A stretch of DNA of 64,000 bases from JBFMHP01 sp040752855 (GTDB taxonomy: Bacteria > Pseudomonadota > Gammaproteobacteria > RBG-16-57-12): positions 62,001 through 126,000 of the forward strand of contig JBFMHP010000007.1 of the NCBI GenBank assembly GCA_040752855.1, given 5' to 3'. A program made the translations under genes and the position numbers. The notes beneath the pieces are model-generated. The model had not been told where the DNA came from and made no database searches. It saw nothing but the letters and a program-made list of their open reading frames with translations. This document shows, in pieces, positions 25,072 to 33,698 of the stretch; within the stretch, counting starts at the first letter, position 1, and the number at the start of each line of letters is the position of its first letter.

Positions 25072-26337
25072 TTAAGACGATAACTGCCGGGCCAGCAAGC
25101 TGAGCGGGTGGATGATTTCAAGCTCAATGCCCTGTTGTTTCAATCCGGCTTGCAGGTGCAGGCTGCACCCGATGTTGCTGGTGACAAGGATGTCAGGCCG
25201 TACCTCGGCCAGCGCCTGGAGTTTTTTCTCGCGCAGCGCGCCCGCGTTCTGCGGATGCTCCAGCATGTAACTGCCGGCGGCGCCGCAGCAGACCTCATTG
25301 CCGGGCAGGGCGATCAGCTCCGCTGCGGGGATGTTCCCCAACAGTGCAAACGGCAGCTTGGCCTGTTTGAGCACGTTGCGCTGTGTGCATGGCGTATGGA
25401 CGGCGATGCGTTTGGGCAGCGGCTTGAACGTGAGTTTTCCCGCCCCGTGTTTCTGGAGGAAGGACAGGGCATCCATGGTCTTGGCGGCAAAGGCGCCGGC
25501 GCGCGCATCGTCTTGCTGGAAACGCCCGTAGTCGATCAAATGGGCGCCGCAGCCGGTGGCGGCGAAGACGATCGCATCGACCGCGTTCGAATCAAAGGCC
25601 GCGAGGTTTTGCCGGGCCAAGTGCCGCCCGCGTTCGATATCGCCGGCGTGTGTGTGCAAGGCGCCGCAGCAGGTTTGTGCTTGGGGGATGCTCACTTCGT
25701 AACCGCAGCGGGTCAGCAGGGTGATGGTATCGCGCAATGTTTGCTGATCGACCAGATCGGCGATGCAGCCGGTGAACAGGGCCACTGTCCCTTGCTTCTC
25801 GCCCTGAGCGGGATAGCGCTCCTGCCAAGGTTGATAGGCCGGCAATTTCGTTGGCACCACTTCCCGCCAGAGATCCTCCTTGCCGGCGAGGGACAGCCCC
25901 GCGCGGAGCAGCTTGTCGGCGCCGCTCAACTGCGCCAGGCGCAGCATCTTGCCGGCACTGCGCAGTTTCTCGGGTGTGGCGGTAGTCTCCAGCAACTTTT
26001 CCATGCGCCAGTCCGGTTTTTTGCCCGCCTCACGCTGCATGATGCGCGCGCCGTCGATCAGGCGTCCATACTGCACCCCGGAGGGGCAGATCGCTTCGCA
26101 GGCTCTGCAGGTCAAACAGGTGTCGAGGTGCTGGCTGAGTGTCGCGTCCAGCTCCAGCTTGTGGCGCAGCAGGGCCTGGATCAGAGAGATGCGTCCGCGC
26201 GGGGATTCGGCCTCGTTCAACCTCAGTTGATACGTCGGACAGGCCGGCAGGCACATGCCGCACATCACGCACTGGTCCGCGGCCTTGAGCAAGGCTTGGA
26301 TGTCGGCGTGTTGTTTTTGATGCGGAGTATCGGTCAT
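25072..26337 (-). CDS. glcF: Glycolate oxidase iron-sulfur subunit (GlcF-type)
   Basis: 421 residues. Two [4Fe-4S] ferredoxin motifs occur at the N-terminus (CVMCGMCLPACP and CLTCRACEAICP), followed by two CCG domains (CCGALHTHAG and CCGAAGSYM) that bind further cofactor. In E. coli GlcF works with GlcD and GlcE to pass electrons from glycolate to the quinone pool. Those flavin subunits are not in this window past the gene's 5' end. D-lactate dehydrogenase Fe-S subunits look similar, so the substrate is not certain. With gph at 5 kb it suggests salvage of phosphoglycolate. Confidence 0.85.
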   Translation of the reverse strand: MTDTPHQKQHADIQALLKAADQCVMCGMCLPACPTYQLRLNEAESPRGRISLIQALLRHKLELDATLSQHLDTCLTCRACEAICPSGVQYGRLIDGARIMQREAGKKPDWRMEKLLETTATPEKLRSAGKMLRLAQLSGADKLLRAGLSLAGKEDLWREVVPTKLPAYQPWQERYPAQGEKQGTVALFTGCIADLVDQQTLRDTITLLTRCGYEVSIPQAQTCCGALHTHAGDIERGRHLARQNLAAFDSNAVDAIVFAATGCGAHLIDYGRFQQDDARAGAFAAKTMDALSFLQKHGAGKLTFKPLPKRIAVHTPCTQRNVLKQAKLPFALLGNIPAAELIALPGNEVCCGAAGSYMLEHPQNAGALREKKLQALAEVRPDILVTSNIGCSLHLQAGLKQQGIELEIIHPLSLLARQLSS

Positions 26338-26452
26338 TCGGTCAGAATTGGGCGGCAGGGATTGAGGTGTGCGCGGGGGCGCGATTCACTATACTATCGC
26401 GGCATTTTAACCGACTTGCCGCTGCGACGCAGTGATTTTGAAAGGGGCTGTC

Positions 26453-26767
26453 ATGTCCGAGAGTTATTACCGTTATCACGTTTTTTTCTGTACCCATCAA
26501 CGCACCGACGGCACGGCCTGTTGTTTTGACAAGGGCGCGCAGCCGATGCGTGACTACGCCAAGCAGCGCTGCAAGGAGCTGGGGCTCTCCGGCAAGGGCG
26601 GCGTGCGCATCAACAACGCCGGTTGCCTGGACCGCTGCAACGAGGGACCGGCGATCGTGATCTATCCCGAGGGCATCTGGTACACCTATATCGACCAGGA
26701 AGACATCGATGAGATCATCACGAGGCACTTGCAGCATGGCGAGGTCGTCGAGCGGCTGCGTATCTAG
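26453..26767 (+). CDS. Thioredoxin-like [2Fe-2S] ferredoxin
   Basis: 104 residues from ATG 26453, with AAAGGGG 5 nt before it. The thioredoxin-like [2Fe-2S] fold is indicated by FFCTHQR (first Cys), CCFDKG, and the pair in INNAGCLDRCNEGP. The C-terminus VIYPEGIWYT is typical. Small cytoplasmic electron carrier. It is divergent from glcF by 115 bp and followed after 10 bp by a hydrolase gene. Partner unknown. Confidence 0.88.
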   Translation: MSESYYRYHVFFCTHQRTDGTACCFDKGAQPMRDYAKQRCKELGLSGKGGVRINNAGCLDRCNEGPAIVIYPEGIWYTYIDQEDIDEIITRHLQHGEVVERLRI

Positions 26768-26777
26768 CGTGGCGATC

Positions 26778-27461
26778 ATGCTCAACGAGGCGGCGCGGCA
26801 TCTGTACGACGGGCAAGAGGCTGAGCTCTATTCCGGCGAACAGTTGATCCCGGGGGCTGCGGGCAGCATCGAGGCCTTGGTGAAATACCCATCGACCTAT
26901 CGCAGCGGGCGGCCGATTGCCGTCGTCTGCCATCCGCATCCCTTGTACGGCGGCAGCATGGCCAACAAGGTGGTGCACATCCTGGCCGCTACGCTGGTGG
27001 ATATGGGACTGCCGGCGCTGCGCTTCAATTTTCGCGGGGTGGGCAAGAGCGAGGGACGCTTCGATCACGGTCATGGCGAATGCGATGACTTGCTGAGGGT
27101 GATCGACTGGTTCTCGCAGCGCAACGGTAAGGCGCCGGTATGGCTGGCGGGGTTTTCCTTCGGGGCCTTCGTCGCCGCGCGTGCCCACGTCGAAGCCAAT
27201 GTGGAGCGCCTGTTGCTGGTCGCACCCCCGGTGAGCATGTTCGACTTTCGTTTGGCGGGGGAGCTGCATGTGCCGACGCTGGTGATCCAGGGCGGGCGCG
27301 ACGAAGTCATCGATGCCCGGGCGGTGCGGCATTGGACCGCGGCGCAACGCACGCCGCCCGCGCTCCATTGGATGGAGGATGCCGATCATTTTTTTCACGG
27401 TAAACTGAATCAACTCCGTGATCTCATCAAGGCCGAATGGGGGACTGATGCACTCGTCTGA
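26778..27461 (+). CDS. Alpha/beta hydrolase (YfhR/CocE-like small hydrolase)
   Basis: 227 residues from ATG 26778; a GTG at 26769 would add three. The pattern VVCHPHPLYGGSMANKVV, LRFNFRGVGKSEG and the nucleophile elbow AGFSFGAF (Ser), with an acidic residue in QGGRDEVID and His in DADHFFHG, gives a complete catalytic triad. Overlaps the following ABC transporter gene by 14 bp, so it is probably in the same operon. Substrate unknown. Confidence 0.85.
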   Translation: MLNEAARHLYDGQEAELYSGEQLIPGAAGSIEALVKYPSTYRSGRPIAVVCHPHPLYGGSMANKVVHILAATLVDMGLPALRFNFRGVGKSEGRFDHGHGECDDLLRVIDWFSQRNGKAPVWLAGFSFGAFVAARAHVEANVERLLLVAPPVSMFDFRLAGELHVPTLVIQGGRDEVIDARAVRHWTAAQRTPPALHWMEDADHFFHGKLNQLRDLIKAEWGTDALV

Positions 27462-28380
27462 ACAAAAAGCCCCGCTGATCAGCGCCCGCGGCCTGGTCAA
27501 ATATTACGGCGAGACCGTCGTGGTCAACGGCGTGGATCTGGTGGTGTATCCGGGCGAATGTTTCGGCCTGCTCGGGCCGAACGGCGCGGGCAAGACCACG
27601 ACGCTGCGCATGCTGATGGGCGGCATCATGCCGACCGGTGGGGAGCTTACGGTGTTGGGCTATGATATCCCAGCCGAGGCGCGCGCGATGCGCGCGAAGG
27701 TGGGACTGGTGCCGCAGCACGACAATCTCGATCCTGATTTCACTGTGCGCGAAAACCTGCTGTGTTATGCGCGCTATTTCGGCATCTCCGACAAAACCAT
27801 GGCCGGGCGCATCGATGATCTGCTTGCCTACGCCAATCTCACCCACAAGGCCAATGCCCGCATCCCAGAACTCTCCGGCGGCATGCAACGGCGCCTCACC
27901 CTGGCGCGCGCCCTGGTCAATCAACCGGAACTCGTGGTGCTCGATGAGCCGACCACCGGCCTCGATCCCCAGGCGCGTCATGTCATCTGGCAGCGGCTGC
28001 GCTCGCTGCTGGCGCGCGGCACGACGCTTTTACTCACCACGCATTACATGGAAGAGGCGCAACGCCTGTGCGATCGCATCGCCATTATGGATGCTGGGCG
28101 CATTCTGGCGGTGGATAGCCCGCGCGCCTTGATCGCCCGGCACATCGAACCGGTGGTGGTCGAGGTGCGCGGCGACGGGGCGCATGCGTGGGCGCAGGGC
28201 TTGCCCAACGGCCTGGGTCGTATCGAAGAGGTGGGGGAGACCGTGTTCTGTTACCTGCAAGATGATCACTTCGTGCGCGATACCCTGCGCCAGCGGATGG
28301 AGTTGGAATACCTCTCCCGCCCCGCCAATCTGGAGGACGTGTTTCTGAAACTGACCGGGAGGGATTTGCGTGACGCCTGA
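27448..28380 (+). CDS. ABC-2 type transporter ATP-binding protein (NodI-like)
   Basis: 310 residues from ATG 27448. Walker A GPNGAGKTT, Q-loop VPQHDNLD, signature LSGGMQRRL, Walker B VVLDEPTTGLD and H-loop THYMEEA are all intact. The C-terminal ~70 residues are the regulatory tail typical of NodI/DrrA-type exporters. Overlaps the upstream hydrolase by 14 bp and the permease by 11 bp, which indicates a tight operon. Exports an unknown substrate; NodI itself exports lipochitooligosaccharides, but that should not be transferred here. Confidence 0.9.
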   Translation: MHSSEQKAPLISARGLVKYYGETVVVNGVDLVVYPGECFGLLGPNGAGKTTTLRMLMGGIMPTGGELTVLGYDIPAEARAMRAKVGLVPQHDNLDPDFTVRENLLCYARYFGISDKTMAGRIDDLLAYANLTHKANARIPELSGGMQRRLTLARALVNQPELVVLDEPTTGLDPQARHVIWQRLRSLLARGTTLLLTTHYMEEAQRLCDRIAIMDAGRILAVDSPRALIARHIEPVVVEVRGDGAHAWAQGLPNGLGRIEEVGETVFCYLQDDHFVRDTLRQRMELEYLSRPANLEDVFLKLTGRDLRDA

Positions 28381-29173
28381 GCGCCCGACACCCCGCTGGC
28401 ACCTCGCCCCGCCGCGCCTGAGCCTGCGCTGGCTGCCGGTCTGGCAGCGCAATCTCCTGGTCTGGCGCAAGCTGCTGATCCCGGCCATCCTCGGCAACAT
28501 CCTGGAGCCGCTGCTGTATCTGCTCGCCTTGGGCTATGGTCTCGGGATGTTCGTCGGCCAAATCGAGGGGGTGGACTACATCACCTTTCTCGCCTCCGGG
28601 TTCATCTGCGCCAGCGCCATGAACGCCGCGACCTTCGAAGGGCTGTATTCCGTCTATACCCGCATGTCGGTGCAAAAGACCTGGGATGGGATGCTCGCCG
28701 CGCCGCTGAGCGTCGACGATGTCTTACTCGGTGAGCTGATCTGGGTCGGGACCAAAAGCCTGATCAGCGGGGCGGCGATCATGGTCGTGGCCTTGGGGCT
28801 CGGCGCGGTCAAGATCTCGGGGGCGCTGCCCGCGCTACTGATGATCTTCGTGGTCGGTCTGTGTTTCGGGGCCATGGCCCTGATCGCCACGTCCTTCGCG
28901 CGCAGTTACGACTTCTTTATGTACTACTTCACCCTGCTGATCACCCCGATGTTTTTGTTCACCGGCGTGTTTTTCCCCATCGATCAGCTCCCCGCCGCCG
29001 TGGCCTGGATCGCCCAGCTGCTGCCGCTGACCCACGGGGTGGAGATCGTCCGCCCCCTGTTGATGGGCGCGCCGGTGCAGGACTTCTTTTATCATTTTTC
29101 AATAATCCTGCTATATACCCTGTGCAGTTTCTATCTGTCCCTGGTATTATTCCGCCTCCGCATGGCCAAGTAA
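28370..29173 (+). CDS. ABC-2 type transporter permease (NodJ-like)
   Basis: 267 residues with six predicted transmembrane helices. It starts with GTG at 28370, inside the end of the ATPase gene. The segment FTGVFFPIDQLP followed by a W-x-PLTHGVE-like motif is typical of the ABC-2 permease family. It forms the transporter with the preceding ATPase. A stretch of 140 bp separates it from rplM. Confidence 0.9.
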   Translation: MTPERPTPRWHLAPPRLSLRWLPVWQRNLLVWRKLLIPAILGNILEPLLYLLALGYGLGMFVGQIEGVDYITFLASGFICASAMNAATFEGLYSVYTRMSVQKTWDGMLAAPLSVDDVLLGELIWVGTKSLISGAAIMVVALGLGAVKISGALPALLMIFVVGLCFGAMALIATSFARSYDFFMYYFTLLITPMFLFTGVFFPIDQLPAAVAWIAQLLPLTHGVEIVRPLLMGAPVQDFFYHFSIILLYTLCSFYLSLVLFRLRMAK

Positions 29174-29315
29174 GGCCTCCCGCGTATCGCGTGTCCGGAG
29201 TCAACCAGACACCGTGGCCGTTTTTTTGGCTGGGGCATGATTGACAGGCGGCTGGGTTGTATTTAACATATGCCGCCTATTTCTGGGCAGTTTCATATAT
29301 TTTGGAGAATCGGTT

Positions 29316-29747
29316 GTGAAAACTTATACCGCAACCCCGCAAACGGTAAAGCGTGACTGGTATGTTGTCGATGCTAGCGGCAAGACCCTTGGTCGCCTGG
29401 CCACCGAAATCGCGCGCCGCCTGCGTGGCAAGCATAAGCCGGAGTATACGCCGCACGTGGACACGGGCGACTACATCATCGTCGTGAATGCCGAGAAGAT
29501 TCACGTCACCGGCAACAAGATGAAAGACAAGGTTTACCACAGTCACAGTGGTTATCCGGGCGGCGTGAAGTCCATCACGCTGGAAAAACTGCTGCAGAAG
29601 GCCCCCGAGCGCGCCATCGAGTTCGCCGTCAAGGGCATGCTGCCGAAGAATCCTCTGGGTCGTGCCATGGGCCGCAAGCTCAAGGTGTATGCGGGTTCCG
29701 AGCACGGCCACGCCGCGCAGCAGCCCAAGTCTTTGGAAATCAAATAG
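29316..29747 (+). CDS. rplM: 50S ribosomal protein L13 (uL13)
   Basis: 143 residues starting at GTG 29316, with GGAG 8 nt upstream. The N-terminus VKTYTATPQTVKRDWYVVDA and the conserved KMLPKNPLGRAM-type segment (GMLPKNPLGRAMGRKL) identify L13. The rplM-rpsI pair is nearly universal; rpsI follows after 21 bp. Confidence 0.98.
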   Translation: MKTYTATPQTVKRDWYVVDASGKTLGRLATEIARRLRGKHKPEYTPHVDTGDYIIVVNAEKIHVTGNKMKDKVYHSHSGYPGGVKSITLEKLLQKAPERAIEFAVKGMLPKNPLGRAMGRKLKVYAGSEHGHAAQQPKSLEIK

Positions 29748-29768
29748 CGTTTTACGGGAACGAGTTAC

Positions 29769-30161
29769 ATGGCAGACAAACAACATTACAGCACCGGTCG
29801 TCGTAAAAGCTCGACTGCACGCGTATTTCTTCGTCCGGGTACCGGCAAGATTGTGATCAATGATCGTCCGATCGACCAGTATTTCGGCCGCGAAACCTCG
29901 CGCATGGTCGTGCGTCAACCTCTCGAGTTGGTGGAGCTGGTCAGCAAATTCGATGTCGCAGTCACCGTCACCGGCGGCGGCGGCACAGGGCAGGCAGGCG
30001 CCATCCGTCACGGCATCACCCGCGCTCTGATTGAGTACGATGAAACGCTGCGCTCACCGCTGCGCAAGGCCGGATTCGTAACGCGTGATGCGCGTGAGGT
30101 TGAACGTAAGAAGGTCGGTCTGCACAAGGCGCGTAGACGTCCCCAGTTCTCCAAGCGTTAA
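29769..30161 (+). CDS. rpsI: 30S ribosomal protein S9 (uS9)
   Basis: 130 residues, full length. Starts HYSTGRRKSSTARVFLRPG after a short leader and ends with the conserved basic tail ARRRPQFSKR, whose last residues contact P-site tRNA. Downstream of rplM in the same operon; tRNA-Gln follows 36 bp later. Confidence 0.98.
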   Translation: MADKQHYSTGRRKSSTARVFLRPGTGKIVINDRPIDQYFGRETSRMVVRQPLELVELVSKFDVAVTVTGGGGTGQAGAIRHGITRALIEYDETLRSPLRKAGFVTRDAREVERKKVGLHKARRRPQFSKR

Positions 30162-30197
30162 TCTTGGATTGCTGTTCGCCTGCATTGCACGATTGTT

Positions 30198-30271
30198 TGG
30201 GGAATCGTCTAGCGGCAGGACTACGGACTCTGACTCCGTTAACCTAGGTTCGAATCCTAGTTCCCCAGCCA
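30198..30271 (+). tRNA. tRNA-Gln (anticodon CUG)
   Basis: Acceptor arms TGGGGAA and TTCCCCA pair (30198-30204 with 30261-30267), followed by G and an encoded CCA. The anticodon stem ACGGA/TCCGT encloses the loop CTCTGAC with anticodon CTG. The T arm CCTAG-GTTCGAATC-CTAG is standard. The U1-A72 pair and discriminator G are normal for bacterial tRNA-Gln. The large cytochrome region begins right after it. Confidence 0.95.
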
Positions 30272-30276
30272 TACAG

Positions 30277-30313
30277 GCGCGGCTGCTGAGAGATCGGTGG
30301 CCGCGCTTTTTTT
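30277..30313 (+). terminator. Rho-independent terminator after tRNA-Gln
   Basis: Stem GCGCGGC (30277-30283) with GCCGCGC (30300-30306), followed by a run of T from 30307. It ends the rplM-rpsI-tRNA-Gln transcript. Confidence 0.8.
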
Positions 30314-30395
30314 GTGTCCGGAATTTATGTATCAGTCTCGGCTGATCTGTTAAGTTATAGGCAAACTAAAACCAGTCCTTGTTAAGGAGTTAGCG

Positions 30396-31334
30396 ATGAA
30401 GAGATTTACTGCCGGGACCGCCCTGGTCTGTGCCGCCCTGGCGCCTGTGGCGGCCGTCTCCGCGCCCACTGTCTACGGCAATATCCACATTGTTCTGAAC
30501 AAGATCGACTCCCTGGGCGAGTACCGCATGGACAGTCATAATTCGGCGATCGGCATCAAGGGCAGTGAAGATCTCGATAACGGACTGAAATTCATTTACA
30601 AGGTTGAGTTCGAATATGATTCCACGGTGCGCGATGACGAGACATCATCGCTGCGTGATCGCGATCAGTGGGCGGGATTCGTCAGCAAGGAATACGGGGT
30701 GCTGCGGGCCGGAACCATCTCCACGGGCTACAAAACCTCGGGCGCCGCCGTCGATCCGTTATACCGCACCCTGTTCGAGGGGCGCGGCTTCATGAACACC
30801 CAGTCGAGATTGCATGATGATGCCGGACAGCCTAATCTCGGCAAATCGGAAAGCACCCTTCGTTATGATTCCCCGCTCATCGGTAATGTCCGATACATCG
30901 GCAGCTACGCCTTGTCGAAGCAGGAGAAAAACGTATGGGGGCTGAGCGCGCATTTCGAGGATGCGGGACTGAAATTGAATTTGGATTATCTGAATTCCGA
31001 CCAGCTCAATGGCAGCGCCATAAAGCTGGGCGGGCAGTACAAGACCGGCGGTTTTTTGTTCGGCGGACAATATGAAAGCGGCGACAAAGAGATCTTCGGT
31101 GACGGCGTAAGTGCCGTTTATGCCCTGCATGGCGGCTACATCAGTGGTAACAACTCATGGATTGCGACCGTTGGCGGGCATAAAGATTATTCCACCTCAT
31201 GGGGGGTGATGTGGAATCATAAGATGAGTGAATCGACCGATTTATACGCGGGGTTTGCGCTCAAGAATTACGACAAAGCCGCAGGATTGCCCGACGATGA
31301 TGCATTTGGTATCGGCGTGCGGCACGATTTCTGA
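30396..31334 (+). CDS. Outer-membrane porin (Gram-negative porin family)
   Basis: 312 residues with a signal peptide ending about residue 23 (VSA). A beta-barrel-like alternating sequence follows and ends in Phe, as outer-membrane proteins usually do. The mature start APTVYGNIHI and a long loop with NTQSRLHDDAG (constriction-loop region) fit trimeric general porins. AAGGAG lies 6 nt before the ATG. Probably a diffusion channel; no direct sign of a cytochrome-embedding role. It has its own upstream gap after the tRNA terminator. Confidence 0.85.
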   Translation: MKRFTAGTALVCAALAPVAAVSAPTVYGNIHIVLNKIDSLGEYRMDSHNSAIGIKGSEDLDNGLKFIYKVEFEYDSTVRDDETSSLRDRDQWAGFVSKEYGVLRAGTISTGYKTSGAAVDPLYRTLFEGRGFMNTQSRLHDDAGQPNLGKSESTLRYDSPLIGNVRYIGSYALSKQEKNVWGLSAHFEDAGLKLNLDYLNSDQLNGSAIKLGGQYKTGGFLFGGQYESGDKEIFGDGVSAVYALHGGYISGNNSWIATVGGHKDYSTSWGVMWNHKMSESTDLYAGFALKNYDKAAGLPDDDAFGIGVRHDF

Positions 31335-31382
31335 TTGCCGTGACGAACTCGGCACGGCCAAGATTTGACGGGGTAATGGCTG

Positions 31383-32429
31383 ATGATTCGACATTCGATT
31401 TTGTTAGGACTGCTTGCGGCGCTTCTGCAGGGCTGCGCATCGACGCCAGAAAAAGAGGTCAAGCGCCCGATTTGGCCGGCGCCGCCCGACGAGCCCCGTT
31501 ATCAGTATGAAACCGTCTTGCGGCTGGAGGATCAGTTTACCGGCAGCGGGCAAGGGCTCCTGGGTGCGCTATCCGGCGCTGACATGCAGCCGAGACAGCT
31601 GTTCGGCAAGCCGTTTGACATCGAGGCGCATAATGGAGTCATCCTGGTCAGCGATACCGTTTCGCGCGTAGTTCACTATCTTCATGTGCCGGCGCGCATG
31701 GTATTTCGCGTGGGTGCGAAAGACGGGCCCGGCAAGCTGCTCAAACCGAGCGGTATCGGCATGGACAATGCGGGTAATTTCTATGTGGCTGACGTCAGCG
31801 CCCGGCGGGTGCTCGCCTTCGACGCCCTGGGTGTATACAAGAATGAGATTGGCAGCCCCGATGATTATTTGAAGCCGACCGATGTGGCGGTCTCGCCGGC
31901 GGGGGATCGGGTTTATGTCATTGATACCGGCGGAGTCGATAGCGATAAGCACCGCGTTCTAGTTTATGATGCCGCAGGCAATCAATTATCTGTAATTGGC
32001 ACTCGAGGTGACAAAGAGGGGCAGTTCAATTTGCCCGTGTCGGCGGATGTAGACAAGGATGGCAATCTCTATGTTTTGGACGCAGGGAATTTTCGGGTTC
32101 AGATCTTTGATCGGGATGGGAAATTCTTGAATGCATGGGGGAAGGTTGGACAGACCATAGGAGATTTGGCCCGTCCCAAGGGGATCGCGGTGGATGAGGA
32201 CGGGCTGGTCTATGTGACCGATGCGGCATTTGCAAACGTTCAGGTATTCGATAACAAGGGACGCTTGATGCTGGCCATTGGCACTGGAACCGTGGCAGAT
32301 GAACCCGGGGGGTATTCCCTTCCCGCTGGCGTTGCGGCGGATGAAACGGGCAGGTTGTATGTCGTCGAACAAAGATTCAACAAGGTTGAAGTGATCAAAA
32401 AGTTGAAGCCTGCCAGCGAAGCAAAATGA
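31383..32429 (+). CDS. NHL-repeat beta-propeller lipoprotein (copy 1)
   Basis: 348 residues. A lipoprotein signal ends in the lipobox LLQGC (Cys near residue 18). A proline-rich linker carries PAPPDEPRYQYE, a motif shared with the other NHL lipoproteins here. Six propeller blades follow with repeated G-x-VYVTDA / VQVFD elements, an NHL pattern. Extracytoplasmic and lipid-anchored. It is closely similar over the whole propeller to the protein at 57085-58206. Both lie next to a similar multiheme cytochrome (32758 and 58182). NHL proteins are regular neighbours of multiheme nanowire or porin-cytochrome genes; role probably in assembly or protein contact (inference). Confidence 0.88.
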   Translation: MIRHSILLGLLAALLQGCASTPEKEVKRPIWPAPPDEPRYQYETVLRLEDQFTGSGQGLLGALSGADMQPRQLFGKPFDIEAHNGVILVSDTVSRVVHYLHVPARMVFRVGAKDGPGKLLKPSGIGMDNAGNFYVADVSARRVLAFDALGVYKNEIGSPDDYLKPTDVAVSPAGDRVYVIDTGGVDSDKHRVLVYDAAGNQLSVIGTRGDKEGQFNLPVSADVDKDGNLYVLDAGNFRVQIFDRDGKFLNAWGKVGQTIGDLARPKGIAVDEDGLVYVTDAAFANVQVFDNKGRLMLAIGTGTVADEPGGYSLPAGVAADETGRLYVVEQRFNKVEVIKKLKPASEAK

Positions 32430-32441
32430 GTCATCGTCGAA

Positions 32442-32508
32442 CGCCCAAAAAGGTCAGATGACCTGACCAATTTGGGCGATTCGCGTATGCGTAGCCGGAG
32501 CTTTTTTG
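32442..32508 (+). terminator. Probable terminator after NHL lipoprotein 1
   Basis: A long hairpin CGCCCAAA ... TTTGGGCG (32442-32478) with an inner GGTCAG/CTGACC stem is followed about 24 nt later by a small CGC-GTAT-GCG hairpin and a T6 run (32502-32507). The distance between the main stem and the T run makes the termination function only probable. Confidence 0.45.
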
Positions 32509-32645
32509 TTGATATGATGACTCTTAGTCATTGTATAGGTTGAAAAAATTGTGCACCATCGTTGGTAATTACGAGTTTTGGCTTGTTTTTTGTATGGTAT
32601 TGACCGGCGTTACATGTTTGCACGGTCCGGGCGTGAATCTACTTA

Positions 32646-32675
32646 TTGACACGGAGGAAGGCCTGGTGTTAAAAA
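32646..32675 (+). promoter_or_regulatory. Candidate sigma-70 promoter for the tetraheme cytochrome gene
   Basis: An exact TTGACA (32646-32651) is followed after 18 bp by TAAAAA (32670-32675), giving a start about 75 nt before the cytochrome ATG. It lies in the 328-bp gap 32430-32757, which otherwise holds only the hairpin above and an AAGGGGG ribosome-binding site before 32758. A short open frame there (32531-32719) has no ribosome-binding site and is not considered a gene. Confidence 0.45.
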
Positions 32676-32757
32676 TACGTGGACGTTCTTGGGGACTGGT
32701 TGGTAATTTGACTCTGTAGAATGCCAACGTTGTAAATCTTAACTAAGGGGGTAACTC

Positions 32758-33588
32758 ATGAAGATAAAAACACTGGCGGCTGCGGTTGCAACTGCCTCAC
32801 TGACTCTCGCCTCTGCGGGCGCCATGGCCGCTATCACCGGTAGTAAGCACGACCTGACCGCTGCTGCTGCTGGTAAAAACTCCACCACGGGGACCAATGA
32901 GATCTGTGTGTTCTGTCACACGCCTCACGGTTCGGACACCTCCGCCTCTGTTCCGCTTTGGAACCGCAAGATGGCTGCTCCCACGACCTATACAACCTAT
33001 GCCTCGCTGAACACCGTCAGCTTGGATGGCACGATAGCGCCGGTGGGTTCAGTATCACTGGCTTGCTTGTCATGCCACGACGGTACACAGGCGATGGATG
33101 CTCTGATCAACGCCCCGGGTTCGGGCGGTTACAGCATGTCGGCGCCGGACCAGGCATGGACTTGGGCGACGGGTGGAACGGCGGATTTAACCGGCCGTTT
33201 GGCATCTGGTGTCGCGAATCTGGGCCAGGATCTGCGTAATGACCACCCGGTGGGCGTTCAATACGCAGGTGGTGGCGCGACCGCAACCAATCTGAGCAAC
33301 TTCCGTGACCCGGATTTCAAGCCGCTGTTGACTTCCACAATTAATGGCAACCAAGTTTGGTGGGTAGACTCCGGTACAGTCACTGGTTCGCGCGACAAGT
33401 CTGATATGATCCTGTACTCCCGCAACGACTTCCCGGGCGCTACAGGTGTCATGCAGCCGTCCGTTGAGTGCGCCTCATGCCACGATCCGCACGCAGGCGA
33501 AACAGCAAGTGTTTCACCTCCGTCGGTCGCATTCCTCCGCATGTCAAACGCGGGTAGTGCAGTGTGCTTGGCGTGCCACGTCAAGTAA
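32758..33588 (+). CDS. Tetraheme c-type cytochrome (OmcE-like candidate)
   Basis: 276 residues with a signal peptide cleaved near GAMA-A (residue 24). Four CXXCH heme-binding sites: CVFCH (50-54), CLSCH (103-107), CASCH (238-242) and CLACH (270-274). Further His residues that could be distal ligands include the conserved KHD near residue 31 and DDHPVG. The order 'KHD, CVFCHTPH, LSCHDGTQ, DDHPVG, CASCHDPH, CLACH' recalls the OmcE family, whose Geobacter member polymerises into extracellular nanowires; that similarity is from memory and not verified. A pentaheme paralogue lies at 58182-58961. Own promoter and strong terminator suggest a separate, possibly highly expressed transcript. Confidence 0.88.
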   Translation: MKIKTLAAAVATASLTLASAGAMAAITGSKHDLTAAAAGKNSTTGTNEICVFCHTPHGSDTSASVPLWNRKMAAPTTYTTYASLNTVSLDGTIAPVGSVSLACLSCHDGTQAMDALINAPGSGGYSMSAPDQAWTWATGGTADLTGRLASGVANLGQDLRNDHPVGVQYAGGGATATNLSNFRDPDFKPLLTSTINGNQVWWVDSGTVTGSRDKSDMILYSRNDFPGATGVMQPSVECASCHDPHAGETASVSPPSVAFLRMSNAGSAVCLACHVK

Positions 33589-33614
33589 TAGTGCATAGCT
33601 GAGTGCTGGCTTAG

Positions 33615-33657
33615 AAACTGGCAGTCATACGAAGAGTGTGGCTGCCAGTTTTTTTTA
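33615..33657 (+). terminator. Rho-independent terminator after the tetraheme cytochrome
   Basis: Stem AACTGGCAG (33616-33624) with CTGCCAGTT (33642-33650), followed by a T-run to 33656. A strong intrinsic terminator isolating the cytochrome gene from the PPIase gene. Confidence 0.88.
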
Positions 33658-33698
33658 TCTGAAATAATTTATCTTTGTCGACCGGGAGGGGTTCCGTC

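Noticed and set aside
25108..26529. Open frame of about 470 codons on the plus strand
   Set aside because: Antisense to glcF; no ribosome-binding site and no family features.
32531..32719. 62-codon open frame before the tetraheme cytochrome
   Set aside because: Weak start, no ribosome-binding site, and it overlaps the best promoter candidate.
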